Assembly: GCF_000718255.1 (NCBI RefSeq)
Contig: NZ_JOFJ01000007.1
Coordinates: 1-64,000, forward strand
DNA from: Spirillospora albida
GTDB taxonomy: Bacteria > Actinomycetota > Actinomycetes > Streptosporangiales > Streptosporangiaceae
Length of the DNA: 64,000 bases
Direction of reading: 5' to 3'
The notes below the pieces were generated by a model. That model saw only the letters and a program-made list of their open reading frames with translations, was not told the origin of the DNA and ran no database searches. A program made the translations under genes and the position numbers. Below, piece by piece: positions 25,051 to 32,968 of this stretch. Every line of letters begins with the position of its first letter. Positions within the stretch are counted from its first letter, which is position 1.

Positions 25051-26223
25051 GTGCGAATCAAGGGTCGTGCGGGGGTCGTGCTGACCGGTGGCGCCGGCGC
25101 CGTGGCGCTGCTCGCGACCGGCTGCGGTGGCGGCGGCGCGGGCAAGCTGGCCTCCGGCGGCGAGAAGGCCGAGATCACCATCACGCCGGCCAACGGCACC
25201 GGCCAGGTCAAGCCCGACGGCACCATCGAGGTGAAGGCGTCGCACGGCCGCCTGCAGGCCGTCACCGTCCAGGACGCCCAGGGCGGGGCGATCTCGGGGG
25301 CGCTGGCGTCCGACGGCAGGGTCTGGCACTCGACCCGCACGCTGACACCCGGCGCGTCCTACACCGTGACCGCCAAGGCGGACGACGACGGCAAGGCCCT
25401 GACCGCGACCAGCACCTTCACCACGCTGAAGCCCGCCAAGACGCTCTCCATCGTGGACGTCACCCCGAACCTGACGGGGGAGAAGGTCGGCGTCGGGATG
25501 CCGATCATGCTGCGCTTCGACCGGCCCGTCACGGACAAGGCCGCGGTGGAGAAGACGCTGAAGGTCACGCCCGAGAAGCCGGTCGAGGGCGCCTGGCGGT
25601 GGATCGACTCCCAGCAGGTGATCTACCGGACGAAGACGTACTGGCAGCCCCACCAGACGGTGCGGTTCCAGGCGCAGCTCGCCGGGGTGAACGCGGGCGG
25701 CGGCGTGTACGGGGCCAAGGACGTCCAGGAGACGATCACGATCGGCGCCGAGCAGATCACCAAGGGCGACATCGGCGGCCACCACATGACGGTCCGGCGG
25801 GACGGCAGGAAGCTGCGCACGATCCCGTTCAGCGCCGGCAACGGCCAGACACGCGAGTACACCACCACGAGCGGCGTCCACCTGCTCATGGAGAGGGGCA
25901 ACCCCGTCACGATGGTCTCGCCCGGCCGCGAGAAGGGCGACCCCGGCTACTACAAGACCGTCGTGAACCACGCGGTCCGCTTCTCCAACAGCGGCGAGTA
26001 CACGCACTCGGCGCCGTGGTCGGTGGGCTCGCAGGGGTCGGCGAACGTCAGCCACGGCTGCCTCAACCTCAGCCCCGCCAACGCCAAGTGGTACTACACC
26101 ATCGCCCAGCGGGGCGACGTCCTGGAGCTCACCGGCAGCAGCCGTGAGGTCGAGTGGAACAACGGCTGGAGCTTCTGGCAACTCTCGTTCGACAAGTGGA
26201 AGCAGGGGAGCGCGCTCTCCTGA
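25051..26223 (+). CDS. L,D-transpeptidase lipoprotein (Ldt 1 of tandem pair)
   Basis: A 390-residue exported enzyme. A lipoprotein signal with lipobox LATGC (Cys25) is followed by Ig-like domains (about 45-235) and a C-terminal YkuD catalytic domain with GVHLLMERGNP and the active-site NVSHGCLNLSP (catalytic Cys). It cross-links peptidoglycan 3-3 or attaches proteins at the outer face of the membrane. GTG at 25051 follows GGGGGA; upstream frames lack a site. It is about the same length and domain order as the next gene and clearly a duplicate. A hairpin terminator follows. Confidence 0.9.
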   Translation: MRIKGRAGVVLTGGAGAVALLATGCGGGGAGKLASGGEKAEITITPANGTGQVKPDGTIEVKASHGRLQAVTVQDAQGGAISGALASDGRVWHSTRTLTPGASYTVTAKADDDGKALTATSTFTTLKPAKTLSIVDVTPNLTGEKVGVGMPIMLRFDRPVTDKAAVEKTLKVTPEKPVEGAWRWIDSQQVIYRTKTYWQPHQTVRFQAQLAGVNAGGGVYGAKDVQETITIGAEQITKGDIGGHHMTVRRDGRKLRTIPFSAGNGQTREYTTTSGVHLLMERGNPVTMVSPGREKGDPGYYKTVVNHAVRFSNSGEYTHSAPWSVGSQGSANVSHGCLNLSPANAKWYYTIAQRGDVLELTGSSREVEWNNGWSFWQLSFDKWKQGSALS

Positions 26224-26272
26224 AGGCCCGCCGCCGCGGGCGGCGCGGTGGTACCAAGGACCTGAACGCGAC

Positions 26273-26302
26273 GTCACGCCCGGACCCCGGTCCGGGCGTG
26301 AC
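26273..26302 (+). terminator. GC-rich hairpin terminator after the first L,D-transpeptidase gene
   Basis: A 14-bp perfect inverted repeat (GTCACGCCCGGACC / GGTCCGGGCGTGAC) starts 49 bp after the stop. No T-tract follows, as is usual for terminators of high-GC actinomycetes. Confidence 0.7.
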
Positions 26303-26311
26303 CCATGTCAC
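26298..26311. promoter_or_regulatory. Crp-like site GTGA-N6-TCAC upstream of the second L,D-transpeptidase gene
   Basis: GTGACCCATGTCAC has the GTGA-N6-TCAC half-site arrangement of actinobacterial Crp/cAMP sites. It overlaps the right arm of the terminator stem and lies about 125 bp upstream of the next start. Flanking bases are not the ideal T and A. Confidence 0.35.
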
Positions 26312-26434
26312 GTGAAATGCCCTCCTTGCAACGCTTTGATCTCGGCCGCCCATGAAAATCCGTGGTCATGGCATGATCGACGGATTTTGCCGCTAATGTC
26401 TGCCGGACAGACGGCGGGGTACTGGAGGTTCGCG

Positions 26435-27673
26435 GTGCAGCGGGTGCATTCCGCAAGGTTTCGGGCCGGGACGGGGGTCGCGGGGGCCGTGCTGCTCCTG
26501 ACGGCGGCCTGCTCCGGCGGCGAGAAGAAGGACGACGGCGTCACGGTCGGCGGCGAGGGCGACGCCTCCGCCCCCCAGGTGACGATCAATCCCGGCAACG
26601 GGAACGGCAAGGCGGCCCCCGAGGCCGGCGTCGTCGTCACCGCCGCGGGCGGGACCCTCCAGCAGGTCACCCTGACCGGCAAGGGCAAGCCGGTCGAGGG
26701 CGCGATGACCGCGGACAAGACGGGCTGGAAGTCGCGGACGCTGAAACCCGGCACGCGCTACCAGGTGACCGCGGTCGCGGCCAACCCCAAGGGCAAGACG
26801 ACGACGGTGAACGCCACCTTCGCCACCGTCAGGGCGGCGAACGCGCTGGAGATCACCGACGTCACCCCGTCCAAGGGCGAGAAGGTCGGCGTCGGCATGC
26901 CGATCCAGGTGACCTTCAACCGGCCGGTCGCCGACAAGAAGGCCGTGGAGAAGGCCCTTGAGGTCAGGTCCACCAAGCCCGCCACCGGCGCCTGGTACTG
27001 GGTCAGCCCCAGCACGGTGATCTTCCGGACGAAGAACGGCGAGTACTGGCAGCCCAACCAGCGGGTGACGTTCACCGCGAAGCTGGCGGGCGTCAAGTCC
27101 GGCAAGCGCACCTACGGGACGTCCGACCTCACCCGCCGCTTCTCCATCGGCGACTCGCACGTCCTCACCGTCAGCACGAAGACCAAGCGCGCCGTCGCCA
27201 AGAAGAACGGCGTGAAGGTCAAGAGCTGGCCGATCAGCGCCGGCAAGGGCGGCCGCGTCGTCAACGGCGTCGACACCTACCTCACCACCAGCGGCGTCCA
27301 TCTCACGATGGGCAAGGAGAACCCGGCGATCATGACGTCGGAGTGGATGGGCGTCGACCCCAAGGACAAGAAGAACGGCGGCTACCGCGAGGTCATCCCG
27401 CACGCGGTGCGGATCTCCAACAGCGGCGAGTACGTCCACTCCATGGCCGCCACCGTGTGGGCGCAGGGCCGGCGGAACGTCAGCCACGGCTGCGTGAACT
27501 CCCCGCCCGCCGCCGCCCGCTGGTTCTACAACTGGTCCTACCGCGGCGACGTCGTCGTCATCACCGGCACCAAGCGCCGCCTCGACTGGAACAACGGCTG
27601 GAGCTACTACCAGATGCCGTGGAGCAAGTGGGTGAAGGGCAGCGCCCTGAACCGGACCGTCACCACCGGGTGA
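26435..27673 (+). CDS. L,D-transpeptidase lipoprotein (Ldt 2 of tandem pair)
   Basis: A 412-residue paralogue of the preceding enzyme: lipobox LTAAC (Cys26), Ig-like domains (about 55-255), then the YkuD domain with GVHLTMGKENP and NVSHGCVNSPP containing the catalytic Cys. The GTG start at 26435 has GGAGG 6 bases upstream. Both proteins share the EKVGVGMPI and WNNGWS segments. Its stop overlaps the GTG of an acyl-CoA dehydrogenase gene (GTGA), an odd coupling of a cell-wall enzyme to lipid or sterol catabolism. Confidence 0.9.
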   Translation: MQRVHSARFRAGTGVAGAVLLLTAACSGGEKKDDGVTVGGEGDASAPQVTINPGNGNGKAAPEAGVVVTAAGGTLQQVTLTGKGKPVEGAMTADKTGWKSRTLKPGTRYQVTAVAANPKGKTTTVNATFATVRAANALEITDVTPSKGEKVGVGMPIQVTFNRPVADKKAVEKALEVRSTKPATGAWYWVSPSTVIFRTKNGEYWQPNQRVTFTAKLAGVKSGKRTYGTSDLTRRFSIGDSHVLTVSTKTKRAVAKKNGVKVKSWPISAGKGGRVVNGVDTYLTTSGVHLTMGKENPAIMTSEWMGVDPKDKKNGGYREVIPHAVRISNSGEYVHSMAATVWAQGRRNVSHGCVNSPPAAARWFYNWSYRGDVVVITGTKRRLDWNNGWSYYQMPWSKWVKGSALNRTVTTG

Positions 27674-28821
27674 CCGCGCCCTCCCTCGCCGCGGCCGTCC
27701 CGCCCCCCGGGCTGGACGGCCTGCGGCGCGAGGTCCGCGAGTTCCTCGCAGCCGAGATCGGCGCCGGGCGGATCGTCCCCCGCAGCGACAACTGGCTCGC
27801 CGGCTGGGACGCGGACTTCAGCCGCCGGCTCGGCGAGCGCGGCTGGATCGGGATGGCCTTCCCGCCCGAGTACGGCGGCTCCGGCGCCGGGTTCCTCGCC
27901 CGGTTCGCCGTCACCGAGGAGCTGCTCGCCGCCGGCGCGCCGGTCGCGGCCCACTGGATCGCGGACCGGCAGTCCGGCCCCGCCCTGCTCAGGTACGGGA
28001 CGGAGGAGCAGCGGCGCGCCTACCTGCCCGGCATCGCGCGCGGCGAGATCTCCTTCGCGATCGGCATGTCGGAACCGGACTCCGGCTCCGACCTCGCGTC
28101 CGTCCGCACCCGGGCCGTGCGGGCCCCCGGCGGCTGGCGCGTCACGGGCACCAAGGTCTGGACGAGCGGCGCGCACCTCGCCCAGGCCATGATCGCGCTG
28201 GTCAGGACCGGCCCGCCCGAGCCCGCCCGCCACGCGGGGCTCAGCCAGCTCATCGTCGACCTCGCCGCGCCCGGCGTGGAGATCCGGCCGATCCGGCTGC
28301 TGACCGGCGAGCACCACTTCAACGAGGTCGTCCTCACCGATGTGTTCGTCCCGGACGACCGCGTCCTCGGCACGCTCGGCGACGGCTGGCGGCAGGTCAC
28401 CGGCGAGCTGGCGTTCGAGCGCAGCGGACCGGAGCGGATCCTCAGCACGTTCCCGCTGCTCACCGCGGCCGTCGACCGGCTCGCCGCCCGGGGCTGCCCG
28501 GACCGGGCGCGGCTCGGCGCGGTGGTCGCGCGGCTGTGGGCGCTGCGGCGGATGTCGCTGGCCGTCGCCGCCCGCCTCGCCGAGGGGGCGCAGCCCGCGA
28601 CGGAGGCGGCGCTGGTCAAGGACCTCGGCACCCGGTTCGAGGGCGCGCTGATCGACACGGTGCGGATGCTCGTCCGGGTCGAGCCCGACCTCCTGTCGTC
28701 CGACCCCCTGGCCCGGCTGCTCGCCGAGTCGGTGCTGCACGCGCCCGGGTTCACGCTGCGCGGCGGGACGAACGAGATCCTGCGCGGCGTCGTGGCCAAG
28801 GCCCTCACGCGGGAGAGCTGA
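27670..28821 (+). CDS. Acyl-CoA dehydrogenase, alpha-type subunit of a probable heteromer
   Basis: A 383-residue FadE-type enzyme: MAFPPEYGGSGAGF, FAIGMSEPDSGSDLAS (FAD contact), GWRVTGTKVWTSGAH, HHFNEVVLTDVFVP, and a C-terminal LRGGTNEILRGVVAKAL. A second, shorter FadE gene follows directly, the arrangement of heterotetrameric acyl-CoA dehydrogenases acting on steroid side chains or other bulky thioesters in actinobacteria. Start is the GTG overlapping the L,D-transpeptidase stop. The substrate is unknown. Confidence 0.85.
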   Translation: MTAPSLAAAVPPPGLDGLRREVREFLAAEIGAGRIVPRSDNWLAGWDADFSRRLGERGWIGMAFPPEYGGSGAGFLARFAVTEELLAAGAPVAAHWIADRQSGPALLRYGTEEQRRAYLPGIARGEISFAIGMSEPDSGSDLASVRTRAVRAPGGWRVTGTKVWTSGAHLAQAMIALVRTGPPEPARHAGLSQLIVDLAAPGVEIRPIRLLTGEHHFNEVVLTDVFVPDDRVLGTLGDGWRQVTGELAFERSGPERILSTFPLLTAAVDRLAARGCPDRARLGAVVARLWALRRMSLAVAARLAEGAQPATEAALVKDLGTRFEGALIDTVRMLVRVEPDLLSSDPLARLLAESVLHAPGFTLRGGTNEILRGVVAKALTRES

Positions 28822-29792
28822 TGGACGATGTCACCGAGGCCCTGACCGCGAGCGTCGCCGCCGCCTGCGCCCGGTACGCCGACCCGGACGCGAACTGGAA
28901 CCCCCGGCTCTGGGACGCGCTGGAGGAGATGGGCGTCACGCTGCTGCCCGTTCCGGAGGAGCGCGGCGGAGCGGGAGGCGACCTCCCGGCCGCGGTCGAG
29001 GCGCTGCGGGTCCTCGGCCGGCACGCCGCCGCCGTGCCCGTCGCGGAGACGGCGCTGCTCGCCGGATGGCTGCTGGCGGGATGCGGCGCGGACGTCCCGT
29101 CCGGCCCCCTGACCGCCGCCCTCGCGGACGGCCCCCCGGACGTCCTGCGCCGCGTCCCCTGGGCCGGGCACGCCGCCGGCCTCGTGATCCTCACCCCGGA
29201 CGAGATGCTCTACGCGCCCCGCGACGCCTACGACGTCGAGGACGGCGCCAACCTCGCGGGGGAACCCCGCGACACGGTCCGGCTGCGCGATCCCGGCGCC
29301 CTCCGGCGCCACCCCGCTCCGGCCGGCGCGCAAGAGTTCCGCGAGCGCGGGGCGCTCGCCCGTGCGGCGCTGATGGCGGGCGCGATGGAGCGCGCCCTGG
29401 AACTGTCCGTCCGGTACGCGAGGGAGCGGGAGCAGTTCGGGCGCCCGCTGGCGGCGTTCCAGGCCGTCCAGGACCATCTGGCGGAGATGGCCGGTGAGAC
29501 GCTGCTCGCGACGGTCGCCGTGCAGGCCGCCGCCCGCCGCCCCGCCGGCCTGCCCGTCGCGGCGGCGAAGGCGTCCGCGGGCGCGGCGGCCGGGACGGTC
29601 GCGCGGCTCGCCCATCAGGTCCACGGCGCCCTCGGCTGCACCGACGAGCACCCGCTGCGGCACGTCACCACCCGGCTGTGGGCCTGGCGGGACGAGTTCG
29701 GCGGCGAGGCCGAATGGGCCGAGAGCGCCGCCGACCACGCCCTGGCCGCGGGCGGCCCGGGACTCTGGCCCCTCCTGACCCGCGACGCCTGA
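28821..29792 (+). CDS. Acyl-CoA dehydrogenase, short beta-type partner subunit
   Basis: A 323-residue protein with a diverged acyl-CoA dehydrogenase fold. It keeps PVPEERGGAGGDLP, YAREREQFGRPLAAFQAVQDHLAEM and HQVHGALGCTDEHPL, and ends TTRLWAWRDEFGGEAEWAE, typical of the second subunit of paired FadE enzymes. The usual FAD-contact EPDxGS motif is absent. The ATG overlaps the partner stop (TGATG), so both subunits are made together and probably assemble into an alpha2beta2 enzyme. Confidence 0.82.
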   Translation: MDDVTEALTASVAAACARYADPDANWNPRLWDALEEMGVTLLPVPEERGGAGGDLPAAVEALRVLGRHAAAVPVAETALLAGWLLAGCGADVPSGPLTAALADGPPDVLRRVPWAGHAAGLVILTPDEMLYAPRDAYDVEDGANLAGEPRDTVRLRDPGALRRHPAPAGAQEFRERGALARAALMAGAMERALELSVRYAREREQFGRPLAAFQAVQDHLAEMAGETLLATVAVQAAARRPAGLPVAAAKASAGAAAGTVARLAHQVHGALGCTDEHPLRHVTTRLWAWRDEFGGEAEWAESAADHALAAGGPGLWPLLTRDA

Positions 29793-29816
29793 CCCCGGCC
29801 GCCCCCTTCCCCCGGA

Positions 29817-29853
29817 CCCCGAAACGCGCCGATATGCCACCCCCGAAACGCGC
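29817..29853. repeat. 13-bp direct repeat upstream of the STAS gene
   Basis: CCCCGAAACGCGC occurs twice exactly, at 29817-29829 and 29841-29853, with a 24-bp period. It lies 144 bp upstream of the STAS start in a 204-bp gap and could be a regulatory element or chance. Confidence 0.45.
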
Positions 29854-29996
29854 ATCCGGCGACTCTGGGGATCATGTCGCGGCACCGGAAGGGCGATCGG
29901 CCGGAACCGGACGGGACGCGTCGCGCCGCCTCCGGGCGGCCCCGGCGTTTCCCCCATCCGCAGCCAGGGGGAAGAACCCTTCGGAGAGGGGGGACG

Positions 29997-30404
29997 ATGT
30001 CCGTGTGCACCGTGACCGGCCGCGCCGAGGGCCCGGCCGCCGTGATCACGCTGTCGGGCGACCTGTCGCTGCCCTGCGTGCAGGAGGTCGAGCGGAAGAT
30101 CCGCGACGTCCGGCGCGAACACGGGGAGCACCTGGTGTTCGACCTCGCGCCGCTGACCTTCCTCGACTCCAGCGGCCTGAGCCTGCTGCTGCGGTTCTAC
30201 CTCGCCGCGGAGGGGCGCGGCGGGGGCGCCGCGCTCGTCGGTCCGCTGAGCGGGCAGGTGTCCCGCGTCCTGCAGATCACCAATCTGGACCAGCGCCTCA
30301 CGATCCACGACTCGCTGGACGCGGCGCTCGACGCGCTCCGCGACGGCGGCCCGGGACCGGGCACCCCCGCGCGGCCCGGCCCGGCCGCACCGCGCCCGCG
30401 CTGA
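29997..30404 (+). CDS. STAS-domain anti-sigma factor antagonist
   Basis: A 135-residue STAS protein with the SpoIIAA/RsbV signature LVFDLAPLTFLDSSGLSLLL; the Ser following Asp is the usual phosphorylation site of an anti-sigma kinase. An N-terminal AVITLSGDLSLP strand and a Pro-rich 25-residue tail flank the domain. It would release a sigma factor by binding its anti-sigma partner, but no partner kinase gene lies next to it. GGAGAGGGGGGAC precedes the ATG. It converges on the two-component kinase gene 15 bp away. Confidence 0.85.
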   Translation: MSVCTVTGRAEGPAAVITLSGDLSLPCVQEVERKIRDVRREHGEHLVFDLAPLTFLDSSGLSLLLRFYLAAEGRGGGAALVGPLSGQVSRVLQITNLDQRLTIHDSLDAALDALRDGGPGPGTPARPGPAAPRPR

Positions 30405-30419
30405 CGATCCCCCGGCCGG

Positions 30420-31622
30420 TCACGTCCGAAGGGGGAGGCCGACGGTGACGTCCAGGCCACCGCCCCGGCGCGGGGCCGCGGTGACCGTCCCGCCGTGCGC
30501 GGCGGCGGTGGCGCGGACGATCGAGAGGCCCAGCCCGGCGCCCCGGTCCGAGCGGACCCGGTCGGTGCCGAGCCGGCGGAACGGCTCGAAGATCGTCTCG
30601 ATCTCGTAGGGCGGGACGACGGGGCCGGTGTTGCCGACGGCCAGCTCCGCCCGCCCGTCCCTCACCCGCGTCGCGACCGACAGCCCGCCGCCGTCGCGGT
30701 TGTGCCGGATCGCGTTCTCCACCAGGTTCTGGACGAGCCGCTCGATGAGCACCGGGTCCCCGGCGGTCGGGGCGGGGCCGAGCCGCCGGTCCGCGGTGAC
30801 GCCCCGTTCGCGCGCCTCCCCGGCGGCCTGGTCGAGGACGTGCGCGGCCACGTCGGCGAGGTCGAGCGGGCTCGTGTCGGTCACCGCGTTCTCGCCGGTC
30901 GCGAGGGTCAGCATCCCGTCGATGAGCCGCTCGTGCCGGCCGTTCACGACGAGCAGGGCCTCCCCGAGCCGCCTGACGTCCTCGCCGGCGTCGGGGCGGC
31001 GGAGCGCGACGTCCACGAGCGTCCGGTTGATCGCGAGGGGCGTGCGCAGCTCGTGCGAGGCGTTCGCGACGAAGCGGCGCTGCCCGTCGAACGACCGGGC
31101 CAGCCGCTCCAGCATGGTGTCGAAGGTGTCGGCGAGCTCCTTCACGTCGTCGCGGGGGCCCTCGTAGGCGATCCGCTCGGTGAGGTCGTGGCTGCGCGCG
31201 ACCCGCCGGGCCGTCTCGGTGATGGTGTGGACGGGCCGCAGCGCGCGGTCGGCGAGCAGCCAGCCGAGGCCGAGCCCGAACGCGCCGACCACGGCGAGCG
31301 CGATGCCGCCCTGGGTGAGCAGCGAGTTCAGGGTCTCCTTCTGCGCGTCCGCGCGCGTCCGGACGAGCACGCCCTGGAACCTCTCGGTGGTCACGGCGGC
31401 GCCGGGCCGCGGGAGCGCGTGGCCGCCCGGGAGCACCTCCTGCTCGCCGCCGAGCGCGCGGGTGGAGTCGACGCGGATCGGCCCGTTCTGCTGCAGGTTC
31501 GCCTTCACCAGGATGTAGGTGAGACCCAGCAGGACGACTCCGGCGGACAGGAACAGCCCCGTGTACAGCAGCATGAGCCGCATCCGGATGGTGAGCCGGA
31601 CCCGTGTGGTGAGCGGTGTCAT
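30420..31622 (-). CDS. Sensor histidine kinase, OmpR-partner type
   Basis: A 400-residue sensor kinase: two membrane helices (about 15-37 and 100-122) flanking an extracytoplasmic sensor, a HAMP linker (LRPVHTITETARRVARS), the DHp box VANASHELRTPLAINRTL with the phospho-accepting His, and an ATPase domain with N box LVENAIRHN and a GAGLGLSIVRATAAAHGG lid. All key residues are present. The ATG at 31622 overlaps the response-regulator stop (ATGA), so the pair is translationally coupled. The signal is unknown; the divergent lipoprotein/ABC operon is the likely target. Confidence 0.88.
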   Translation of the reverse strand: MTPLTTRVRLTIRMRLMLLYTGLFLSAGVVLLGLTYILVKANLQQNGPIRVDSTRALGGEQEVLPGGHALPRPGAAVTTERFQGVLVRTRADAQKETLNSLLTQGGIALAVVGAFGLGLGWLLADRALRPVHTITETARRVARSHDLTERIAYEGPRDDVKELADTFDTMLERLARSFDGQRRFVANASHELRTPLAINRTLVDVALRRPDAGEDVRRLGEALLVVNGRHERLIDGMLTLATGENAVTDTSPLDLADVAAHVLDQAAGEARERGVTADRRLGPAPTAGDPVLIERLVQNLVENAIRHNRDGGGLSVATRVRDGRAELAVGNTGPVVPPYEIETIFEPFRRLGTDRVRSDRGAGLGLSIVRATAAAHGGTVTAAPRRGGGLDVTVGLPLRT

Positions 31623-32275
31623 CGGATCCGGTACCCCGCTCCCGGGACGGTCTCGATGACCGGCGGGTCGCCGAGCCTGCGGCGCAGCTTCATCAGGGTC
31701 ACCCGGACGGTGTTGGTGAACGGGTCGGTGTGCTCGTCCCACACCTTCTCCAGGAGCCGCTCGGCGGACACCACCGCGCCGTCCGCGCGCAGCAGCTCGG
31801 CGAGCAGCCCGAACTCCTTGCGAGCGAGGTGGACGTACCGGCCGTCGCGCTGCACCTCGCGGCGGGCCGGGTCGAGCCGGATCCCGGCCCGCTCCAGCAG
31901 CGGCGGGTCGGCGGGCCGGGCGCGGCGGCCGAGCGCGTGGACGCGGGCGACGAGCTCCGCGAACGCGAACGGCTTGGTGAGGTAGTCGTCCGCGCCGATG
32001 CGGAACCCCTCCACGCGCGCCGGGACGGCGACCGCGGCGGTCAGCATCAGCACGCGGACCAGCGCCCCCGACTCCACGACCGCCCGGCACACGTCGTCGC
32101 CGTGGACGACGGGCAGGTCCCGGTCCAGGACGAGGACGTCGTAGTCGTTGACGCCGAGCCGCTCCAGCGCGGCGTCCCCGTCGTACACCACGTCCACGGC
32201 GAGGGCCTCGGCCCGCAGGCCCTCGGCGATCGAATCGGCGAGCATCCGCTCGTCCTCGGCGATCAGTACGCGCAC
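31619..32275 (-). CDS. OmpR/PhoB-family response regulator
   Basis: A 218-residue regulator: receiver domain (1-115) with the acidic EDE pocket, phospho-accepting Asp in VLVLDRDLP, and Lys in DDYLTKPF; C-terminal winged helix (about 125-218) ending in FTNTVRVTLMKLRRRL and VPGAGYRI. The GTG at 32275 is chosen: GAAGGGGA lies 7 bases upstream, and the longer Arg-rich frame has no such site. The phased repeat in the divergent promoter is its probable binding site. Confidence 0.88.
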   Translation of the reverse strand: MRVLIAEDERMLADSIAEGLRAEALAVDVVYDGDAALERLGVNDYDVLVLDRDLPVVHGDDVCRAVVESGALVRVLMLTAAVAVPARVEGFRIGADDYLTKPFAFAELVARVHALGRRARPADPPLLERAGIRLDPARREVQRDGRYVHLARKEFGLLAELLRADGAVVSAERLLEKVWDEHTDPFTNTVRVTLMKLRRRLGDPPVIETVPGAGYRIR

Positions 32276-32329
32276 CCGGCCGTCCCCTTCCCCGCGTCCG
32301 TTCCGTCGCACAGCCTGGCGCGCGGGGCG

Positions 32330-32367
32330 TAACGCCGGCATAACGCGATCCGGTTACGCCGGGGTTA
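32330..32367. promoter_or_regulatory. Four-half-site symmetric operator for the OmpR-type regulator
   Basis: TAAC at 32330 and 32341 (11 bp apart) is mirrored by GTTA at 32353 and 32364 (11 bp apart), making a perfectly symmetric 38-bp array. An 11-bp direct-repeat period is typical for OmpR/PhoB-type dimers. It sits between the divergent regulator (start 32275) and lipoprotein operon (start 32438). Confidence 0.65.
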
Positions 32368-32437
32368 CCGCCGCCCGGATGGACTTCGGGACGCCGCCGC
32401 GGCGCGCGTGCCGCGGCGGGACGACAGGAGGACGACG

Positions 32438-32968
32438 ATGCGGCGACGGATGATCGCGGCGCTGCTCCTCGCCCCGGCGCTGGCCCTCGGGGCGCAGGGC
32501 TGCGGGGGCGGCGGGGCGGACGAGGGACCGGCCGGGGGGAAGAGCGACCAGGACAAGATGCGCGAGTTCGCCCAGTGCATGCGGAAGAACGGCGTGGACA
32601 TGCAGGACCCGGGCGTGGACGGGCGTATCGAGATCAGGGCGTCCGCCCGTCCCGGACAGGGCTCGCCCGGGGGAGACGGGAAGATCGAGGCGGCGCAGAA
32701 GAAGTGCCGGCATCTGATGCCGGGCGGCGGCAGGCCGAAGAGGCTCAGCCCGGAGGACACGGCGAAGCAGCGGGCGTTCTCCAAGTGCATGCGGGACAAC
32801 GGCGTCACGAGCTTCCCCGACCCGCAGCCCGACGGCGGCGTGCGGATCGAGGCCCGCAAGGGATCGGGTCTGGACCCGGAGAGCCGGGAGTTCAAGGACG
32901 CCGAGAAGGCGTGCCGCAGGCACGCGCCGGGCGGCGGCAGGGTCGCGCCGGGCGGGAGCGGCGGATGA
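32438..32968 (+). CDS. Secreted lipoprotein with duplicated FxxCM motif
   Basis: A 176-residue lipoprotein: signal RMIAALLLAPALALGAQGC with lipid Cys near residue 22, then two copies of a short unit: REFAQCMRKNGVDMQDP and RAFSKCMRDNGVTSFPDP, each with a second conserved Cys further on (KKCRH, KACRR). The Cys pairs may form disulfides outside the membrane. This family regularly precedes fusion-protein/MacB-type operons; function unknown. AGGAGG precedes the ATG at 32438. The stop overlaps the next start (ATGA). Confidence 0.75.
   Translation: MRRRMIAALLLAPALALGAQGCGGGGADEGPAGGKSDQDKMREFAQCMRKNGVDMQDPGVDGRIEIRASARPGQGSPGGDGKIEAAQKKCRHLMPGGGRPKRLSPEDTAKQRAFSKCMRDNGVTSFPDPQPDGGVRIEARKGSGLDPESREFKDAEKACRRHAPGGGRVAPGGSGG

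Noticed and set aside
30420..31622. Degenerate ATPase in the OmpR-partner kinase
   Set aside because: Its NTGPVVPP segment in place of DNGPGIP is normal for this actinobacterial kinase subfamily, and the acceptor His and N box are intact.
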